64,000 nucleotides of DNA from Pseudomonas abietaniphila (GCF_039697315.1 NZ_CP155619.1:4588001-4652000), one strand, 5' to 3'; counted from the first letter of the stretch, positions 27,645 through 37,194 are shown. Notes: generated by a model not told the origin, from the sequence alone. Made by a program: numbers and translations.

Positions 27645-28823
27645 TTACTTCGCCAGATACCGCATCCCTTCCTCCAACCCGCGCAAGGTCAGCGGGTACA
27701 TCTGATCCTCGATCAAATCCCGTACGATGTTGGTCGAGGTGGTGTAGGCCCAGGCGTCTTTGGGGTAGGGGTTGATCCAGATGATCTTCTTGAACTTGGC
27801 CATGAAGCGGTGCATCCACACGTAGCCCGCTTCTTCGTTCCAGTGTTCGACGCTGCCGCCTGGCTGGGTGATTTCGTAGGGCGCCATGGCGGCGTCGCCG
27901 ATGAAGATCACTTTGTAGTCGGCGCCGTATTTGTGGAGCAAATCCTGGGTCGAAGTGCGTTCCGAGGTGCGGCGCAAATTGTTCTTCCACACGGATTCGT
28001 AGATGAAGTTGTGGAAGTAGAAATATTCCATGTGCTTGAACTCGGTCTTGCAGGCCGAGAACAGTTCTTCGCAGATTTTCACGTGGGCGTCCATCGAGCC
28101 GCCGATGTCGAACAACAGCAACAGCTTGATGGTGTTTCGGCGTTCCGGGCGCATCTGGATATTCAGCAAACCGGCATCGCGGGCGGTGTGGTCGATGGTG
28201 CCGTCGATGTCCAGTTCGTCCGCCGCACCCTGACGCGCAAACTTGCGCAAGCGGCGCAGGGCCACCTTGATGTTGCGGGTGCCCAGTTCGACCTGGTCGT
28301 CGAGGTTCTTGTACTCGCGCTGATCCCAGACTTTCGCCGCCTTGCCCTGACGCTTGCCCGCATCGCCGACCCGAATGCCCTCCGGGTTATAACCGCCCGA
28401 ACCAAACGGGCTGGTGCCGCCGGTGCCGATCCACTTGTTGCCGCCCGCGTGGCGTTCCTTCTGTTCTTCGAGGCGTTTCTTGAACTCTTCGATGAGTTTG
28501 TCCAGCCCGCCGAGGGATTGGATCTGCGCGCGCTCTTCATCCGTCAGCGAACGCTCGAACTCCTTGCGCAACCAGTCCTCGGGAATCAGCGCCTGTAAAT
28601 GGTCGTCGAGCTTTTCGAGGCCATTGAAATAGGCGCCGAAGGCCCGGTCGAACTTGTCGAAATGGCGCTCGTCCTTGACCAGAATCGCCCGCGACAAGTA
28701 GTAGAACTCGTCCATGTCGGCGAAGACCACCCGCTGTTTCAGGGCGTTGATCAGGTCCAGCAGCTCACGCACTGAGACCGGCACCTTGGCGGCGCGCATT
28801 TCGTTGAAGAGGTTGAGCAGCAT
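27645..28823 (-). CDS. VWA-domain protein (CoxE-like), MoxR partner
   Basis: 392 residues. The N-terminal half is helical and charged, with a long KRLEEQKERHAGG stretch. The C-terminal half is a von Willebrand A domain with a MIDAS-like LLLFDIGGSMDAH (D-x-G-x-S, a variant of DxSxS). It follows the MoxR ATPase gene by 30 bases. MoxR/VWA pairs act as chaperone-like assembly machines for metal enzymes or stress complexes; the client here is unknown. Confidence 0.88.
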   Translation of the reverse strand: MLLNLFNEMRAAKVPVSVRELLDLINALKQRVVFADMDEFYYLSRAILVKDERHFDKFDRAFGAYFNGLEKLDDHLQALIPEDWLRKEFERSLTDEERAQIQSLGGLDKLIEEFKKRLEEQKERHAGGNKWIGTGGTSPFGSGGYNPEGIRVGDAGKRQGKAAKVWDQREYKNLDDQVELGTRNIKVALRRLRKFARQGAADELDIDGTIDHTARDAGLLNIQMRPERRNTIKLLLLFDIGGSMDAHVKICEELFSACKTEFKHMEYFYFHNFIYESVWKNNLRRTSERTSTQDLLHKYGADYKVIFIGDAAMAPYEITQPGGSVEHWNEEAGYVWMHRFMAKFKKIIWINPYPKDAWAYTTSTNIVRDLIEDQMYPLTLRGLEEGMRYLAK

Positions 28824-28853
28824 GTTGGTTGTCCCGCACTTATCCCGAAGAGC

Positions 28854-29699
28854 TTAGCGATTGCCACGACGGCTCATGAATGCGAGACGCTCAAGCAATT
28901 GCACGTCTTGCTCGTTCTTCACCAGCGCGCCCGCCAGCGGCGGAATGGCCTTGGTCGGATCGCGCTCGCGCAGCACCGCTTCGCCGATGTTGTCGGCCAT
29001 CAGCAGTTTCAGCCAGTCCACCAGTTCTGAAGTCGAAGGCTTCTTCTTGAGGCCCGGGACCTTGCGCACGTCGAAGAACACATCGAGCGCTTCGCTGACC
29101 AGGTCTTTTTTGATGTCGGGGTAGTGCACATCGACGATCCGCTGCAGGGTGGTGCGGTCAGGGAAGGCGATGTAATGGAAGAAACAGCGGCGCAGGAACG
29201 CATCCGGCAGCTCTTTTTCGTTGTTCGAGGTAATGATGATGATCGGGCGCTTTTTCGCCTTGATCGTTTCGTCGATCTCGTAAACGTAGAACTCCATCTT
29301 GTCGAGTTCTTGCAGCAGGTCGTTGGGGAATTCGATGTCGGCCTTGTCGATCTCGTCGATCAGCAGAATCACGCGTTCTTCCGACTCGAACGCTTCCCAG
29401 AGCTTGCCCTTCTTCAGGTAATTACGCACCTCGTGGACTTTGTCGACGCCCAGCTGAGAGTCGCGCAGACGACTGACCGCATCGTACTCATACAGGCCCT
29501 GATGGGCCTTGGTGGTCGATTTGATGTGCCAGGTGATCAGCTTGGCGCCGAAGGATTCGGCCAGTTGCTCGGCGAGCATGGTCTTGCCCGTGCCCGGCTC
29601 GCCTTTGACCAGCAGCGGACGCTCCAGGGTGATGGCAGCGTTGACCGCCAGCTTCAGGTCGTCGGTAGCGACGTAGGCAGAAGTGCCTTCGAACTTCAT
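28854..29699 (-). CDS. MoxR-family AAA+ ATPase
   Basis: 281 residues. Walker A is VKGEPGTGKTMLAEQ, Walker B ILLIDEIDKAD, sensor 1 IIIITSNNEKELPDAF, and the arginine finger segment is FLRRCFFHY. The start at ATG 29699 has GAGGA 8 bases upstream; an ATG at 29717 is possible but has no ribosome site. First gene of a two-gene operon with the VWA protein. Confidence 0.92.
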   Translation of the reverse strand: MKFEGTSAYVATDDLKLAVNAAITLERPLLVKGEPGTGKTMLAEQLAESFGAKLITWHIKSTTKAHQGLYEYDAVSRLRDSQLGVDKVHEVRNYLKKGKLWEAFESEERVILLIDEIDKADIEFPNDLLQELDKMEFYVYEIDETIKAKKRPIIIITSNNEKELPDAFLRRCFFHYIAFPDRTTLQRIVDVHYPDIKKDLVSEALDVFFDVRKVPGLKKKPSTSELVDWLKLLMADNIGEAVLRERDPTKAIPPLAGALVKNEQDVQLLERLAFMSRRGNR

Positions 29700-29769
29700 C
29701 GGAAAATCCTCGAACATGGCGCCTGAGCAACAACTCAGACCGCCTCAATCAGAAAGAGAGCATGGCGCG

Positions 29770-29799
29770 ACTATAACGCGCGGCCCGCACAACTGTGAA
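29770..29799 (-). promoter_or_regulatory. Promoter of the moxR-VWA operon
   Basis: On the minus strand, TTCACA (29799-29794) and TATAGT (29775-29770) are spaced 18 bases, giving a leader of about 65 bases to the ATG at 29699. Confidence 0.55.
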
Positions 29800-29901
29800 C
29801 GCAGACGCTTTATTCAGTAGCTGAATGGCGGGTCGTGTTTTGACTCGAACAAATGTGTAACGCGTGTTGAGGTATCGCCAAATTGGCTATACATTGCCGT
29901 G

Positions 29902-30132
29902 ATGTCTACCAAACATAGATTCAGGGACAAATACAGGATTCAGCTGCGGGAAAAGGATCACCTGCCGCCCCACGTGCATCTCACCGGGGGCGGTTTGGAT
30001 GTGTTGATCGGCCTGCAACCGGTTGAACCCATGCTCGGTCATGCACCGGCCGCTGTGCTCAAGGAGGCGCTTGAATGGGTACAGGCCCACCAGACAGAAC
30101 TGTTGGAGGAATGGACAAGATGGCATCCATGA
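29902..30132 (+). CDS. DUF4160 protein
   Basis: 76 residues, with FRDKYRIQLREKDHLPPHVHL typical of DUF4160. These small proteins are often encoded next to DUF2442 proteins, as here, and such pairs have been suggested to act as toxin-antitoxin modules. No ribosome site precedes the ATG. A TATACA box at 29888-29893 would start transcription at about 29900, so the mRNA may be leaderless. The partner gene overlaps its 3' end. Confidence 0.75.
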   Translation: MSTKHRFRDKYRIQLREKDHLPPHVHLTGGGLDVLIGLQPVEPMLGHAPAAVLKEALEWVQAHQTELLEEWTRWHP

Positions 30133-30641
30133 AGCGACCACGTCTCAAATCGGTCCAGGCGCTGAAGGGGCGCAAGCTGGACCTGACGTTCATCAACGAT
30201 CAAAAGTTCGTGCTCGACATGAACGCGGACATCCAGAATTTTCCCGGTCTTCGACCACTCCGGATCGAAGATGCCTTCATGCAGGCAGAAATCGGGGACG
30301 ATGGCTGGACTGTGGAGTGGGTGGATCTGGACATTCAGATCGGTGCGGACACGTTGTATCTCGATGCTCAGGCCCAGGCTGCCAAGGACGAGAACACCCG
30401 CATATTCATCGGTTGGCGAGCACGAACGGGGTTGCCCCTGGCGCTGGCTGCCGAAGCCTTGGGCGTCAGCACGCGAAGCATTACGCGCTACAGCAATGGG
30501 CGTGAGGCAACACCCCGAACCCTGGCACTCGCGTGTATCGGCTGGGAAGCATTACAGGGAAGAGAGTTGAGTGGACGGTTGCTCGCCGAAGACCGAGCGT
30601 CTTACGGTATTGAGCATGGACAGGATGAAGAGCAGGGCTAA
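30120..30641 (+). CDS. DUF2442 protein with C-terminal helix-turn-helix
   Basis: 173 residues. The N-terminal half resembles DUF2442 (KRPRLKSVQALKGRKLDLTF, then FVLDMN and LRPLRIEDAF). The C-terminal half is a Cro/XRE-like helix-turn-helix (LALAAEALGVSTRSITRYSNG). ATG 30120 is 9 bases after GGAGGA; ATG 30129 is an alternative that overlaps the DUF4160 stop as ATGA. Together they look like an autoregulated two-gene module; whether either is toxic is not known. Confidence 0.75.
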   Translation: MASMKRPRLKSVQALKGRKLDLTFINDQKFVLDMNADIQNFPGLRPLRIEDAFMQAEIGDDGWTVEWVDLDIQIGADTLYLDAQAQAAKDENTRIFIGWRARTGLPLALAAEALGVSTRSITRYSNGREATPRTLALACIGWEALQGRELSGRLLAEDRASYGIEHGQDEEQG

Positions 30642-30651
30642 GTGGTGGGTC

Positions 30652-30727
30652 AGCGCTTGCTCACGAAGGCTGGCTTTCATCCACTAGAGAGGCAGCGGCG
30701 CTTCCTGAGTCTTCGTAAGCAAGCGCA
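30652..30727. repeat. Degenerate REP-like inverted repeat
   Basis: GCGCTTGCTCACGAAG faces CTTCGTAAGCAAGCGC, with one mismatch, between the DUF2442 and DUF748 genes. It resembles class D arms but lacks the outer GGAGC. Confidence 0.5.
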
Positions 30728-30748
30728 CGTCAACAGGAGGAGGTGCAA

Positions 30749-31816
30749 TCATCCCGCCTCTTTCTTCCCGCTGTCGTACCGCGTATTGAACGCCTTCACG
30801 AAAGCATTGCGCAGAATCTGCAAAAACGCCTGAAACGCGCTGACGTTCTGGTTATGCACGCTGCCACTGAGTTCGACGCGGGTGGCGAACTGGTTTTCGC
30901 GCTGGTTCTTGAGCACGGTTTCGCTGCCGCCCACCATGGCTTCCCAGATGGAGCGGAAGAAACCCTTGTTGCGGTTTTCAACGTCTTGCTGCCAGTTGAA
31001 AATGTCCACATCGCGCAGCAGCGGTTTGATGTAGCCGCTGAGCTGGCCTTTCCTGGCCTGTGCTTCGATGACGATGTCGCCGTTGCCCGCATTGAAGTCG
31101 AACTTGCCATAAGCGGAGGCGAAGTCGTTCATCTGTTTGAGTTGCACGCCGGTAGCTCGCAGTTTGAAATCGAAATCTTCGAAGTTGCTTAACGGGTCAA
31201 ACGTGGCACTGCTTTCCAGCGGAGCATTTCCCAGCAGTAACGCCTTGCCCTCGAAACGGGCGTCGCGCTGGCCTGCGATGTTGGTCAAGTTGTAGATGCT
31301 GGCGTTGACCTTGTCGGCTTCGATTTTCACCTTGGGCGTGGAATTGAAGTTGTTGAAGATGATCTTCCCATCCTGGATGCGTAACTCGTTTAGGGTGATT
31401 GGCAGCAGTTTGTTCAGTTCAACACGCCAGTCGGTGCCTGCACCGGTCTGTGATTGTCGTTTGTCGGGGCCGCCGTCGACGAAGTTAAGCTCGGGGCTGA
31501 CGAACGCAACCTCTGCGACCACCGCGTGGTCGTACCAGAGTGAGTGCCAACTGACCGCCAGATCGATCACCGGGACTTTGAGCAGCGGAACGGGGACCTT
31601 GCCGTCGACCTTGACGATGTTCAGGCCGTTGATCTTGTAGGCGCCACGCCACAGGGCCAGGTCGACGTCGGTGACCTGGCCCCGGTAATCGCCCATGTCG
31701 GCGAGCTTGTTGTTCAGATAATTGCGCACCACATAAGGCAGCGCGATGTGAATGGCAATCAGCAAGACGATGAGGCCCACGACTGTCCACAGCGGCCAGC
31801 TATAGCGACGTTTCAT
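30749..31816 (-). CDS. DUF748 (AsmA-like) envelope protein
   Basis: 355 residues. One N-terminal membrane anchor ([20 protein letters not shown]) is followed by a periplasmic beta-rich domain with [15 protein letters not shown] and [11 protein letters not shown] segments typical of DUF748 proteins, which are relatives of AsmA/TamB lipid-transfer proteins. ATG 31816 has GGAGAG 7 bases upstream; the frame stays open much longer by chance. Divergent from cysK. Confidence 0.82.
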   Translation of the reverse strand: MKRRYSWPLWTVVGLIVLLIAIHIALPYVVRNYLNNKLADMGDYRGQVTDVDLALWRGAYKINGLNIVKVDGKVPVPLLKVPVIDLAVSWHSLWYDHAVVAEVAFVSPELNFVDGGPDKRQSQTGAGTDWRVELNKLLPITLNELRIQDGKIIFNNFNSTPKVKIEADKVNASIYNLTNIAGQRDARFEGKALLLGNAPLESSATFDPLSNFEDFDFKLRATGVQLKQMNDFASAYGKFDFNAGNGDIVIEAQARKGQLSGYIKPLLRDVDIFNWQQDVENRNKGFFRSIWEAMVGGSETVLKNQRENQFATRVELSGSVHNQNVSAFQAFLQILRNAFVKAFNTRYDSGKKEAG

Positions 31817-31942
31817 GGCAACGCTCTCCGGTATCCTAGATTTGTTGACTGTTGGCGTTGTCATCCGTTCGCTACGACTGGACGCCATATGTGCCCAGGG
31901 CATAGGCTTTGGGCTTTTCCCAACCTGCACAAGGACCCGGTC

Positions 31943-32917
31943 ATGAGCCGTATTTACGCAGACAACGCCCACTCCATCGGCAATACGCCCCTGGTGCAGA
32001 TCAACCGCATTGCGCCGCGCGGGGTCACCATTCTGGCCAAGATCGAAGGGCGTAATCCGGGGTATTCGGTCAAGTGCCGTATCGGCGCGAACATGATCTG
32101 GGACGCGGAAAGCCGCGGCAAGCTCAAGCCGGGCATGACCATCGTCGAGCCAACGTCCGGCAACACCGGTATCGGCCTGGCGTTTGTTGCGGCCGCGCGC
32201 GGCTACAAGCTGATGCTGACCATGCCGGCGTCCATGAGCATCGAGCGGCGCAAGGTGCTCAAGGCGCTGGGTGCCGAACTGGTGCTGACCGAACCCGCCA
32301 AAGGCATGAAAGGCGCCATCGCCAAGGCTGAAGAACTGGTGGCGAGCGATCCAGGCCAATACTTCATGCCCGCGCAGTTCGAGAACCCCGCCAACCCGGC
32401 GATCCATGAAAAGACCACCGGCCCTGAAATCTGGAACGACACCGATGGCGCCATCGACGTGCTGGTTGCAGGCGTCGGCACAGGCGGCACCATCACCGGC
32501 GTTTCGCGTTACATCAAGCACACCAAGGGCAAACCGATCATTTCGGTGGCGGTTGAGCCGATGATTTCACCGATCATCACGCAAGCCATGGCCGGTCAGG
32601 AAATCACCCCCAGCCCGCACAAGATTCAGGGCATCGGTGCGGGTTTCATTCCGAAGAACCTCGACCTGTCCATCGTCGACCGAGTGGAGCTGGTCAGCGA
32701 CGAAGAAGCCAAGGCCATGGCGCTGCGGTTGATGCAGGAGGAGGGCATTCTCTGCGGTATCTCCTGCGGCGCGGCGATGCACGCCGCCGTTCGCCTGGCC
32801 GAGAAGCCGGAAATGCAGGGCAAGACGATCGTTGTGGTGCTGCCGGATTCGGGTGAGCGTTACTTGTCCAGCATGCTCTTCAGTGACCTGTTCACTGAAC
32901 AGGAGCTGACCCAATAG
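31943..32917 (+). CDS. cysK: Cysteine synthase A (O-acetylserine sulfhydrylase)
   Basis: 324 residues, PLP enzyme making cysteine from O-acetylserine and sulfide. Visible: PLVQINRI, the PLP lysine in [14 protein letters not shown], the substrate loop [12 protein letters not shown], the phosphate loop [14 protein letters not shown] and the C-terminal [10 protein letters not shown]. The SVKCR sequence replaces the common SVKDR but is, from memory, usual in Pseudomonas CysK. AAGGA precedes the ATG; an upstream extension of this frame is spurious. Confidence 0.95.
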   Translation: MSRIYADNAHSIGNTPLVQINRIAPRGVTILAKIEGRNPGYSVKCRIGANMIWDAESRGKLKPGMTIVEPTSGNTGIGLAFVAAARGYKLMLTMPASMSIERRKVLKALGAELVLTEPAKGMKGAIAKAEELVASDPGQYFMPAQFENPANPAIHEKTTGPEIWNDTDGAIDVLVAGVGTGGTITGVSRYIKHTKGKPIISVAVEPMISPIITQAMAGQEITPSPHKIQGIGAGFIPKNLDLSIVDRVELVSDEEAKAMALRLMQEEGILCGISCGAAMHAAVRLAEKPEMQGKTIVVVLPDSGERYLSSMLFSDLFTEQELTQ

Positions 32918-32928
32918 TCGCATCGCGG

Positions 32929-32944
32929 GCCGCTTCGGCTTTTT
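32929..32944 (+). terminator. Possible terminator after cysK
   Basis: A short GCCG-CTT-CGGC stem followed by TTTTT. Short stem, so weak. Confidence 0.35.
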
Positions 32945-33098
32945 ACCGGGCCGACTAAGGCTTATGATGGCCGCCATCCAGACCCGCCGGAAGCTTGTCA
33001 CAGATCATCCGGCGGTACGCTGCAGTGATTCAGACTTATAAGGTCGGCGACAGCACCGTATCAACACTTGGCGATTTGCCTGCTCCAAGGAGAGTTTC

Positions 33099-34037
33099 AT
33101 GACCCTTTCTTTTGCTGCCAAAGCGGCGATTCTGCTGCTGTTTCTCGGCAGCACGCTGTACGTGCACTTGCGCGGCAAGGCGCGTTTGCCTGTGCTGCGG
33201 CAGTTCGTGAACCACTCCGCGCTGTTCGCGCCGTACAACGCCTTGATGTATATGTTCTCCAGCGTGCCGTCCAAACCTTACCTGGACCGCAGCAAGTTTC
33301 CCGAGCTCGACGTGCTGCGCGACAACTGGGAAACCATCCGCGACGAAGCGATGCACCTGTTTGACGAGGGTTATATTCGTGCCGCCGCCAAGGACAACGA
33401 CGCCGGTTTTGGCTCCTTCTTCAAGAAAGGCTGGAAGCGCTTTTACCTGAAGTGGTACGACAAACCCCTGCCGTCCGCCGAGGCTCTGTGCCCGAAAACG
33501 GTAGAGCTGGTCAGCCGCATTCCCAACGTCAAAGGCGCGATGTTCGCGTTGTTGCCGGGCGGCAGTCATCTGAACCCGCACCGTGACCCGTTCGCCGGTT
33601 CCCTGCGTTATCACCTTGGGCTCTCGACGCCGAACTCTGACGATTGCCGTATCTTCGTCGATGGCAAGGTCTACGCCTGGCGCGATGGCGAGGATGTGAT
33701 GTTCGACGAGACCTACGTCCACTGGGTCAAGAACGAAACCGACGTCACCCGGGTGATTCTGTTCTGCGACATCGAACGTCCGCTGAGCAACCGCTTCATG
33801 ACCTCGATCAACCGCAGCGTCAGTGCGTTTCTCGGTCGGGCCACGGCGCCGCAGAATACCGATGACGAGCGCGTCGGCGGGATCAACCAGGCCTATGCCT
33901 TCAGCAAGCGCTTCAGCAATGCGTTCAGCGGCAAGGTGAAACAGTTCAAGCGCGCCAATCCCAAGGCCTACCGCATCCTGCGTCCTGTGCTGGCGGTGAT
34001 CGTGCTGACCCTGCTGGGTTACTGGTTGTTTGGCTGA
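33099..34037 (+). CDS. lpxO: LpxO-like lipid A hydroxylase (aspartyl/asparaginyl beta-hydroxylase family)
   Basis: 312 residues, Fe(II)/2-oxoglutarate dioxygenase. Metal ligands are in LNPHRDPFAGSLRYHLGL (HxD) and DETYVHWVKNET (His), and the 2OG Arg is in TRVILFCDIERP. N-terminal (AAILLLFLGSTLYVHL) and C-terminal (VLAVIVLTLLGYWLFG) membrane segments fit an LpxO that adds a 2-hydroxyl to secondary acyl chains of lipid A. The hydroxylated substrate is inferred from the family. With eptA it is the second lipid A modifying gene in the window. Confidence 0.87.
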   Translation: MTLSFAAKAAILLLFLGSTLYVHLRGKARLPVLRQFVNHSALFAPYNALMYMFSSVPSKPYLDRSKFPELDVLRDNWETIRDEAMHLFDEGYIRAAAKDNDAGFGSFFKKGWKRFYLKWYDKPLPSAEALCPKTVELVSRIPNVKGAMFALLPGGSHLNPHRDPFAGSLRYHLGLSTPNSDDCRIFVDGKVYAWRDGEDVMFDETYVHWVKNETDVTRVILFCDIERPLSNRFMTSINRSVSAFLGRATAPQNTDDERVGGINQAYAFSKRFSNAFSGKVKQFKRANPKAYRILRPVLAVIVLTLLGYWLFG

Positions 34038-34047
34038 TAACTAAACG

Positions 34048-34077
34048 TTGCATCCTGCACCGCGCGCTGGTTATATT
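34048..34077 (+). promoter_or_regulatory. Promoter of the leader ORF and EamA transporter
   Basis: TTGCAT (34048-34053) and TATATT (34072-34077), spaced 18 bases, just after the lpxO stop. Transcription would start near 34084, leaving a leader of about 325 bases before the transporter ATG. Confidence 0.55.
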
Positions 34078-34138
34078 CGGCGCCGGTGTTTTGAAACCTC
34101 TCGAAGCACTCAACCCTATTCCGAAGAAGATCAGCGCC

Positions 34139-34306
34139 ATGCCTGCTTCCCACCTTCAGTTCGTGTTCGACATCGCAGCCTCGTCTGCTGTTGATCCGTG
34201 CGGGTGCATGCAGATCGCCTTCATCACGCGTTACCCCCCACCTTCTCCTGTGAGCAGCCCGGTCGTGTGCGTCGTCGCACCACCAGGCGTCGTTGTGCTC
34301 GGCTGA
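34139..34306 (+). CDS. Val/Pro-rich upstream ORF, possible leader peptide
   Basis: 55 residues if started at ATG 34139 (GAAGAAGA 9 bases before), or 32 residues from ATG 34208. The end reads SSPVVCVVAPPGVVVLG: seven Val in the last 14 residues, in groups of two, two and three, interrupted by Pro. Such runs resemble amino-acid attenuation leaders (the E. coli ilvBN leader is also 32 residues and Val-rich). Its stop overlaps a 7-bp inverted repeat (GATCGAC 34306 region / GTCGATC). It is 104 bases before the EamA gene. Function is inference. Confidence 0.5.
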   Translation: MPASHLQFVFDIAASSAVDPCGCMQIAFITRYPPPSPVSSPVVCVVAPPGVVVLG

Positions 34307-34403
34307 TCGACCCCTCTACGGCTGTCGATCCACGCCTGCAAACGCCAACAAAACATCCGTGAATCCGGTTTTGCGCCGGGTCCGATTTTGTCTGAATCAC
34401 AGG
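34247..34403 (+). promoter_or_regulatory. Possible long-range pairing over the EamA ribosome site
   Basis: CCTGTGA at 34247-34253, inside the leader ORF, is perfectly complementary to TCACAGG at 34397-34403, which overlaps the AGGTGA ribosome site of the transporter. A weak hairpin (ATCCGG/CCGGGT) with few T residues also lies near 34372-34390. Regulatory use is inference. Confidence 0.3.
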
Positions 34404-34410
34404 TGACACC

Positions 34411-35265
34411 ATGTTTGCGAATAAAGCCCTGGCCTCAATGGCCACGACCACACTGTTTGTCCTGCTCTGGAGTAGCGGGGCAATCGTTTCCAAGTGGGGT
34501 CTGGCGCACGCATCACCCTTTGCGTTTCTGTTCTTCCGTTTCGTGCTGGCGCTGATTGCCTTGGCGATCCTGATCCCGACCCTGGGCTACAAGCTCCCCG
34601 GCACGCCTCAGTCGATGCTCTACGCGATAGCAACGGGTGCCGTGTTATTGGGCGCCTACCAGATCTGCTACCTGCTGGCGCTGGACATGAAAGTCGCGCC
34701 AGGCGTCATGGCAACGATCATGGGGGTTCAACCGATCCTCACCGCCGTACTCGTCGAACGTAGCCGCTCTGGCTCGAGGATGTTTGGTCTTTGCCTGGGG
34801 CTGGCGGGCCTGGTGCTGGTGGTCTATCAGGGCATTGGCGACGGTGGGTCGCTCGCCGGCATGGCGTTCGGGGTGTTGGGCATGCTGAGCATGACCGGTG
34901 GCTCGATCATGCAGAAACGCATTACCGACAACCCGCTGGGCACGCTGCCGGTTCAGTACTTTGCCGGTGCCATCGTGTGCGCGGTGTTCGTGCCGTTTCA
35001 GCCGTTCCATTTCGAGCACAGCATCGGCTTCTACGTGCCGGTGTTGTACATGGGGCTGGTGGTGTCGGTGCTGGCGACCTTCCTGCTGTATCGGCTGATC
35101 GCCCAGGGCAATCTGGTGAACGTGACCAGCCTGTTCTACCTGGTGCCCGCGGTGACCGCGATCATGGACTACCTGATTTTCGGCAATCGCCTGGCAGGGC
35201 TGAGCATGCTGGGAATGGTGCTGATTGTGGTGGGGTTGGTGTTTGTGTTCAGGCAGGTGAAATAG
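34411..35265 (+). CDS. EamA/DMT-family transporter
   Basis: 284 residues, ten hydrophobic segments in two EamA repeats (first repeat begins TTTLFVLLWSSGAIVSKWGL; second begins LAGMAFGVLGMLSMTGGSIM). Members export amino acids and other metabolites; the substrate is not shown by sequence. The preceding Val-rich ORF suggests that a branched-chain amino acid may control it. AGGTGA precedes the ATG. Confidence 0.9.
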   Translation: MFANKALASMATTTLFVLLWSSGAIVSKWGLAHASPFAFLFFRFVLALIALAILIPTLGYKLPGTPQSMLYAIATGAVLLGAYQICYLLALDMKVAPGVMATIMGVQPILTAVLVERSRSGSRMFGLCLGLAGLVLVVYQGIGDGGSLAGMAFGVLGMLSMTGGSIMQKRITDNPLGTLPVQYFAGAIVCAVFVPFQPFHFEHSIGFYVPVLYMGLVVSVLATFLLYRLIAQGNLVNVTSLFYLVPAVTAIMDYLIFGNRLAGLSMLGMVLIVVGLVFVFRQVK

Positions 35266-35386
35266 CCCGACGCGATCCCCAGTAGGAGGGGACTTGAAAC
35301 GGTCTGACGGTTGCCAATGAAAGTGCTTCGGTGGCAGAGCCAATCCACTGCTAAGCTCGGCGCTGGAACGATCACGAGATATTTCA

Positions 35387-37111
35387 ATGTCCTCGCCCTG
35401 GCCTGCCGGCGACATCGCCCGCCTGATCCTTGAAGGTTTTGACGATTACCGCGATCACTTCCGCCGCATCGCCGATGGCGCTCAAAGCCGCTTTGAGCAA
35501 GCGCTGTGGCAGGAAGCTCAGGCCGCGTCGGCGGCACGAATCAGCCTGTATGAGGAGAAGGTCGGGGAGGTCACCGCTCGGTTGACCGAGGTGTTCGCCC
35601 GCGACCTTTTGCTGGACGCTGCGCGCTGGCCACAGGTCAAGCGCGCGTACATGGAGCGCATCGAGCCGCGCCTGGACGATGAGCTCGCGGAGACCTGGTA
35701 CAACTCGATCTTCTGCAGCCTCTTCAGTCATGACCTGATCAGCGACGACTGCATGTTCATCCACACCACCCGGCCTGCGTCACGCCATCATGAACACGCG
35801 CTGCAAACACGCACGTACCTGCCAAACGGCGATCTGTCAGCCATGCTGGCTGAGGTGTTCAGCGACTACCGCTTCACCGTCGCCTACGCCGACCTGGCTG
35901 GGGATCTGCAACGCCTGGAAACCCTGCTGCGTGAAACGCTTCCCGACTGGGTCTGCAAGGATCCGGCCCTGACGCTGGAGCTGTTTTCCTCTGTCCTGTA
36001 TCGCAACAAAGGCGCCTACCTGGTCGGCCGTATTTACACCCTCGACGAACAATGGCCACTGGTGATCGCGCTGTTGCACCGTGAAGGGCAGGGCGTGCAG
36101 ATCGATACGTTGATCACCGACGAGGCCGAGGTGTCGATCATCTTCTCCTTCACCCGTTCGTATTTCATGGTCGATGTACCGGTGCCTGCCGAGTTCGTCG
36201 GTTTTCTGAAAGGCATTCTGCCGGGCAAGCACATTGCCGAACTGTACACCTCGATCGGTTTCTACAAGCACGGCAAATCCGAGTTTTATCGCGCGCTGAT
36301 CAAGCACCTGGCCGACACCGATGACCGTTTCATCATGGCGCCGGGCGTGCGGGGCATGGTCATGAGCGTGTTCACACTGCCGGGCTTCAACACCGTATTC
36401 AAAGTCATCAAGGACCGTTTTTCGCCGTCCAAGAACGTCGACCGCGCCACGGTGATCGAGAAATACCGGCTGGTGAAAAGCGTGGACCGGGTCGGGCGCA
36501 TGGCCGACACCCAGGAATTCGCAGACTTCCGCTTTCCGGTCGCCCGGTTCGATCCGGAGTGCCTGGCGGAATTGTTGGATGTCGCTCCGTCGACGGTCGT
36601 GCTGGAAGGCGACATGGTCCTGATTCGTCACTGCTGGACCGAGCGCCGTATGACGCCTCTCAATCTCTATCTGGAAAACGCCAGCGAGGCGCAGGTGCTC
36701 CAAGCGCTGGATGATTACGGGTTGGCGATCAAACAGCTGGCGGCGGCCAATATCTTTCCCGGCGACATGCTGCTGAAAAACTTCGGCGTCACACGGCATG
36801 GGCGGGTGGTGTTCTACGACTATGACGAGATCTGTTATCTGACGGAGGCCAACTTCCGGCGGATCCCTGAACCGCGCACACCGGAGGACGAGATGGCGTC
36901 CGAACCCTGGTACTCGATTGGTCCGCTGGACGTGTTTCCCGAAGAGTTTCCGCCATTTCTGTTTGCCGATCCGGGCCAGCGCCGACTGTTCAACAGCCTG
37001 CATGGCGAGCTGTACGACGCCGATTACTGGAAGGGCGTGCAGGCAGCGATTCGGGCGGGGACGGTGATTGATGTGTTTCCGTATCGCAGGAAGCCGACCC
37101 CACCTCTGTAG
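35387..37111 (+). CDS. aceK: Isocitrate dehydrogenase kinase/phosphatase
   Basis: 574 residues. Phosphorylates or dephosphorylates isocitrate dehydrogenase, sending isocitrate to the glyoxylate bypass during growth on acetate or fatty acids. The regulatory domain fills roughly the first 310 residues; the kinase core includes [18 protein letters not shown] (ATP loop), FKVIKDRF, then [40 protein letters not shown] (catalytic/metal Asp). The stop TAG lies inside a REP. Converges with the acetate-sensor gene. Confidence 0.97.
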   Translation: MSSPWPAGDIARLILEGFDDYRDHFRRIADGAQSRFEQALWQEAQAASAARISLYEEKVGEVTARLTEVFARDLLLDAARWPQVKRAYMERIEPRLDDELAETWYNSIFCSLFSHDLISDDCMFIHTTRPASRHHEHALQTRTYLPNGDLSAMLAEVFSDYRFTVAYADLAGDLQRLETLLRETLPDWVCKDPALTLELFSSVLYRNKGAYLVGRIYTLDEQWPLVIALLHREGQGVQIDTLITDEAEVSIIFSFTRSYFMVDVPVPAEFVGFLKGILPGKHIAELYTSIGFYKHGKSEFYRALIKHLADTDDRFIMAPGVRGMVMSVFTLPGFNTVFKVIKDRFSPSKNVDRATVIEKYRLVKSVDRVGRMADTQEFADFRFPVARFDPECLAELLDVAPSTVVLEGDMVLIRHCWTERRMTPLNLYLENASEAQVLQALDDYGLAIKQLAAANIFPGDMLLKNFGVTRHGRVVFYDYDEICYLTEANFRRIPEPRTPEDEMASEPWYSIGPLDVFPEEFPPFLFADPGQRRLFNSLHGELYDADYWKGVQAAIRAGTVIDVFPYRRKPTPPL

Positions 37112-37194
37112 GAGCGCGCTTGCCCGCGAACCCGTGCTTCCAGACACCGCGAGGGTGAGCTGAAGAACTGTTCGCGGGCAAGCGCGCTCCTACA
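37107..37194. repeat. REP pair, class B, overlapping the aceK stop
   Basis: TGTAGGAGCGCGCTTGCCCG and its complement, 88 bases. The left arm provides the aceK stop codon, as another class B copy does for pxpC. Confidence 0.9.
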
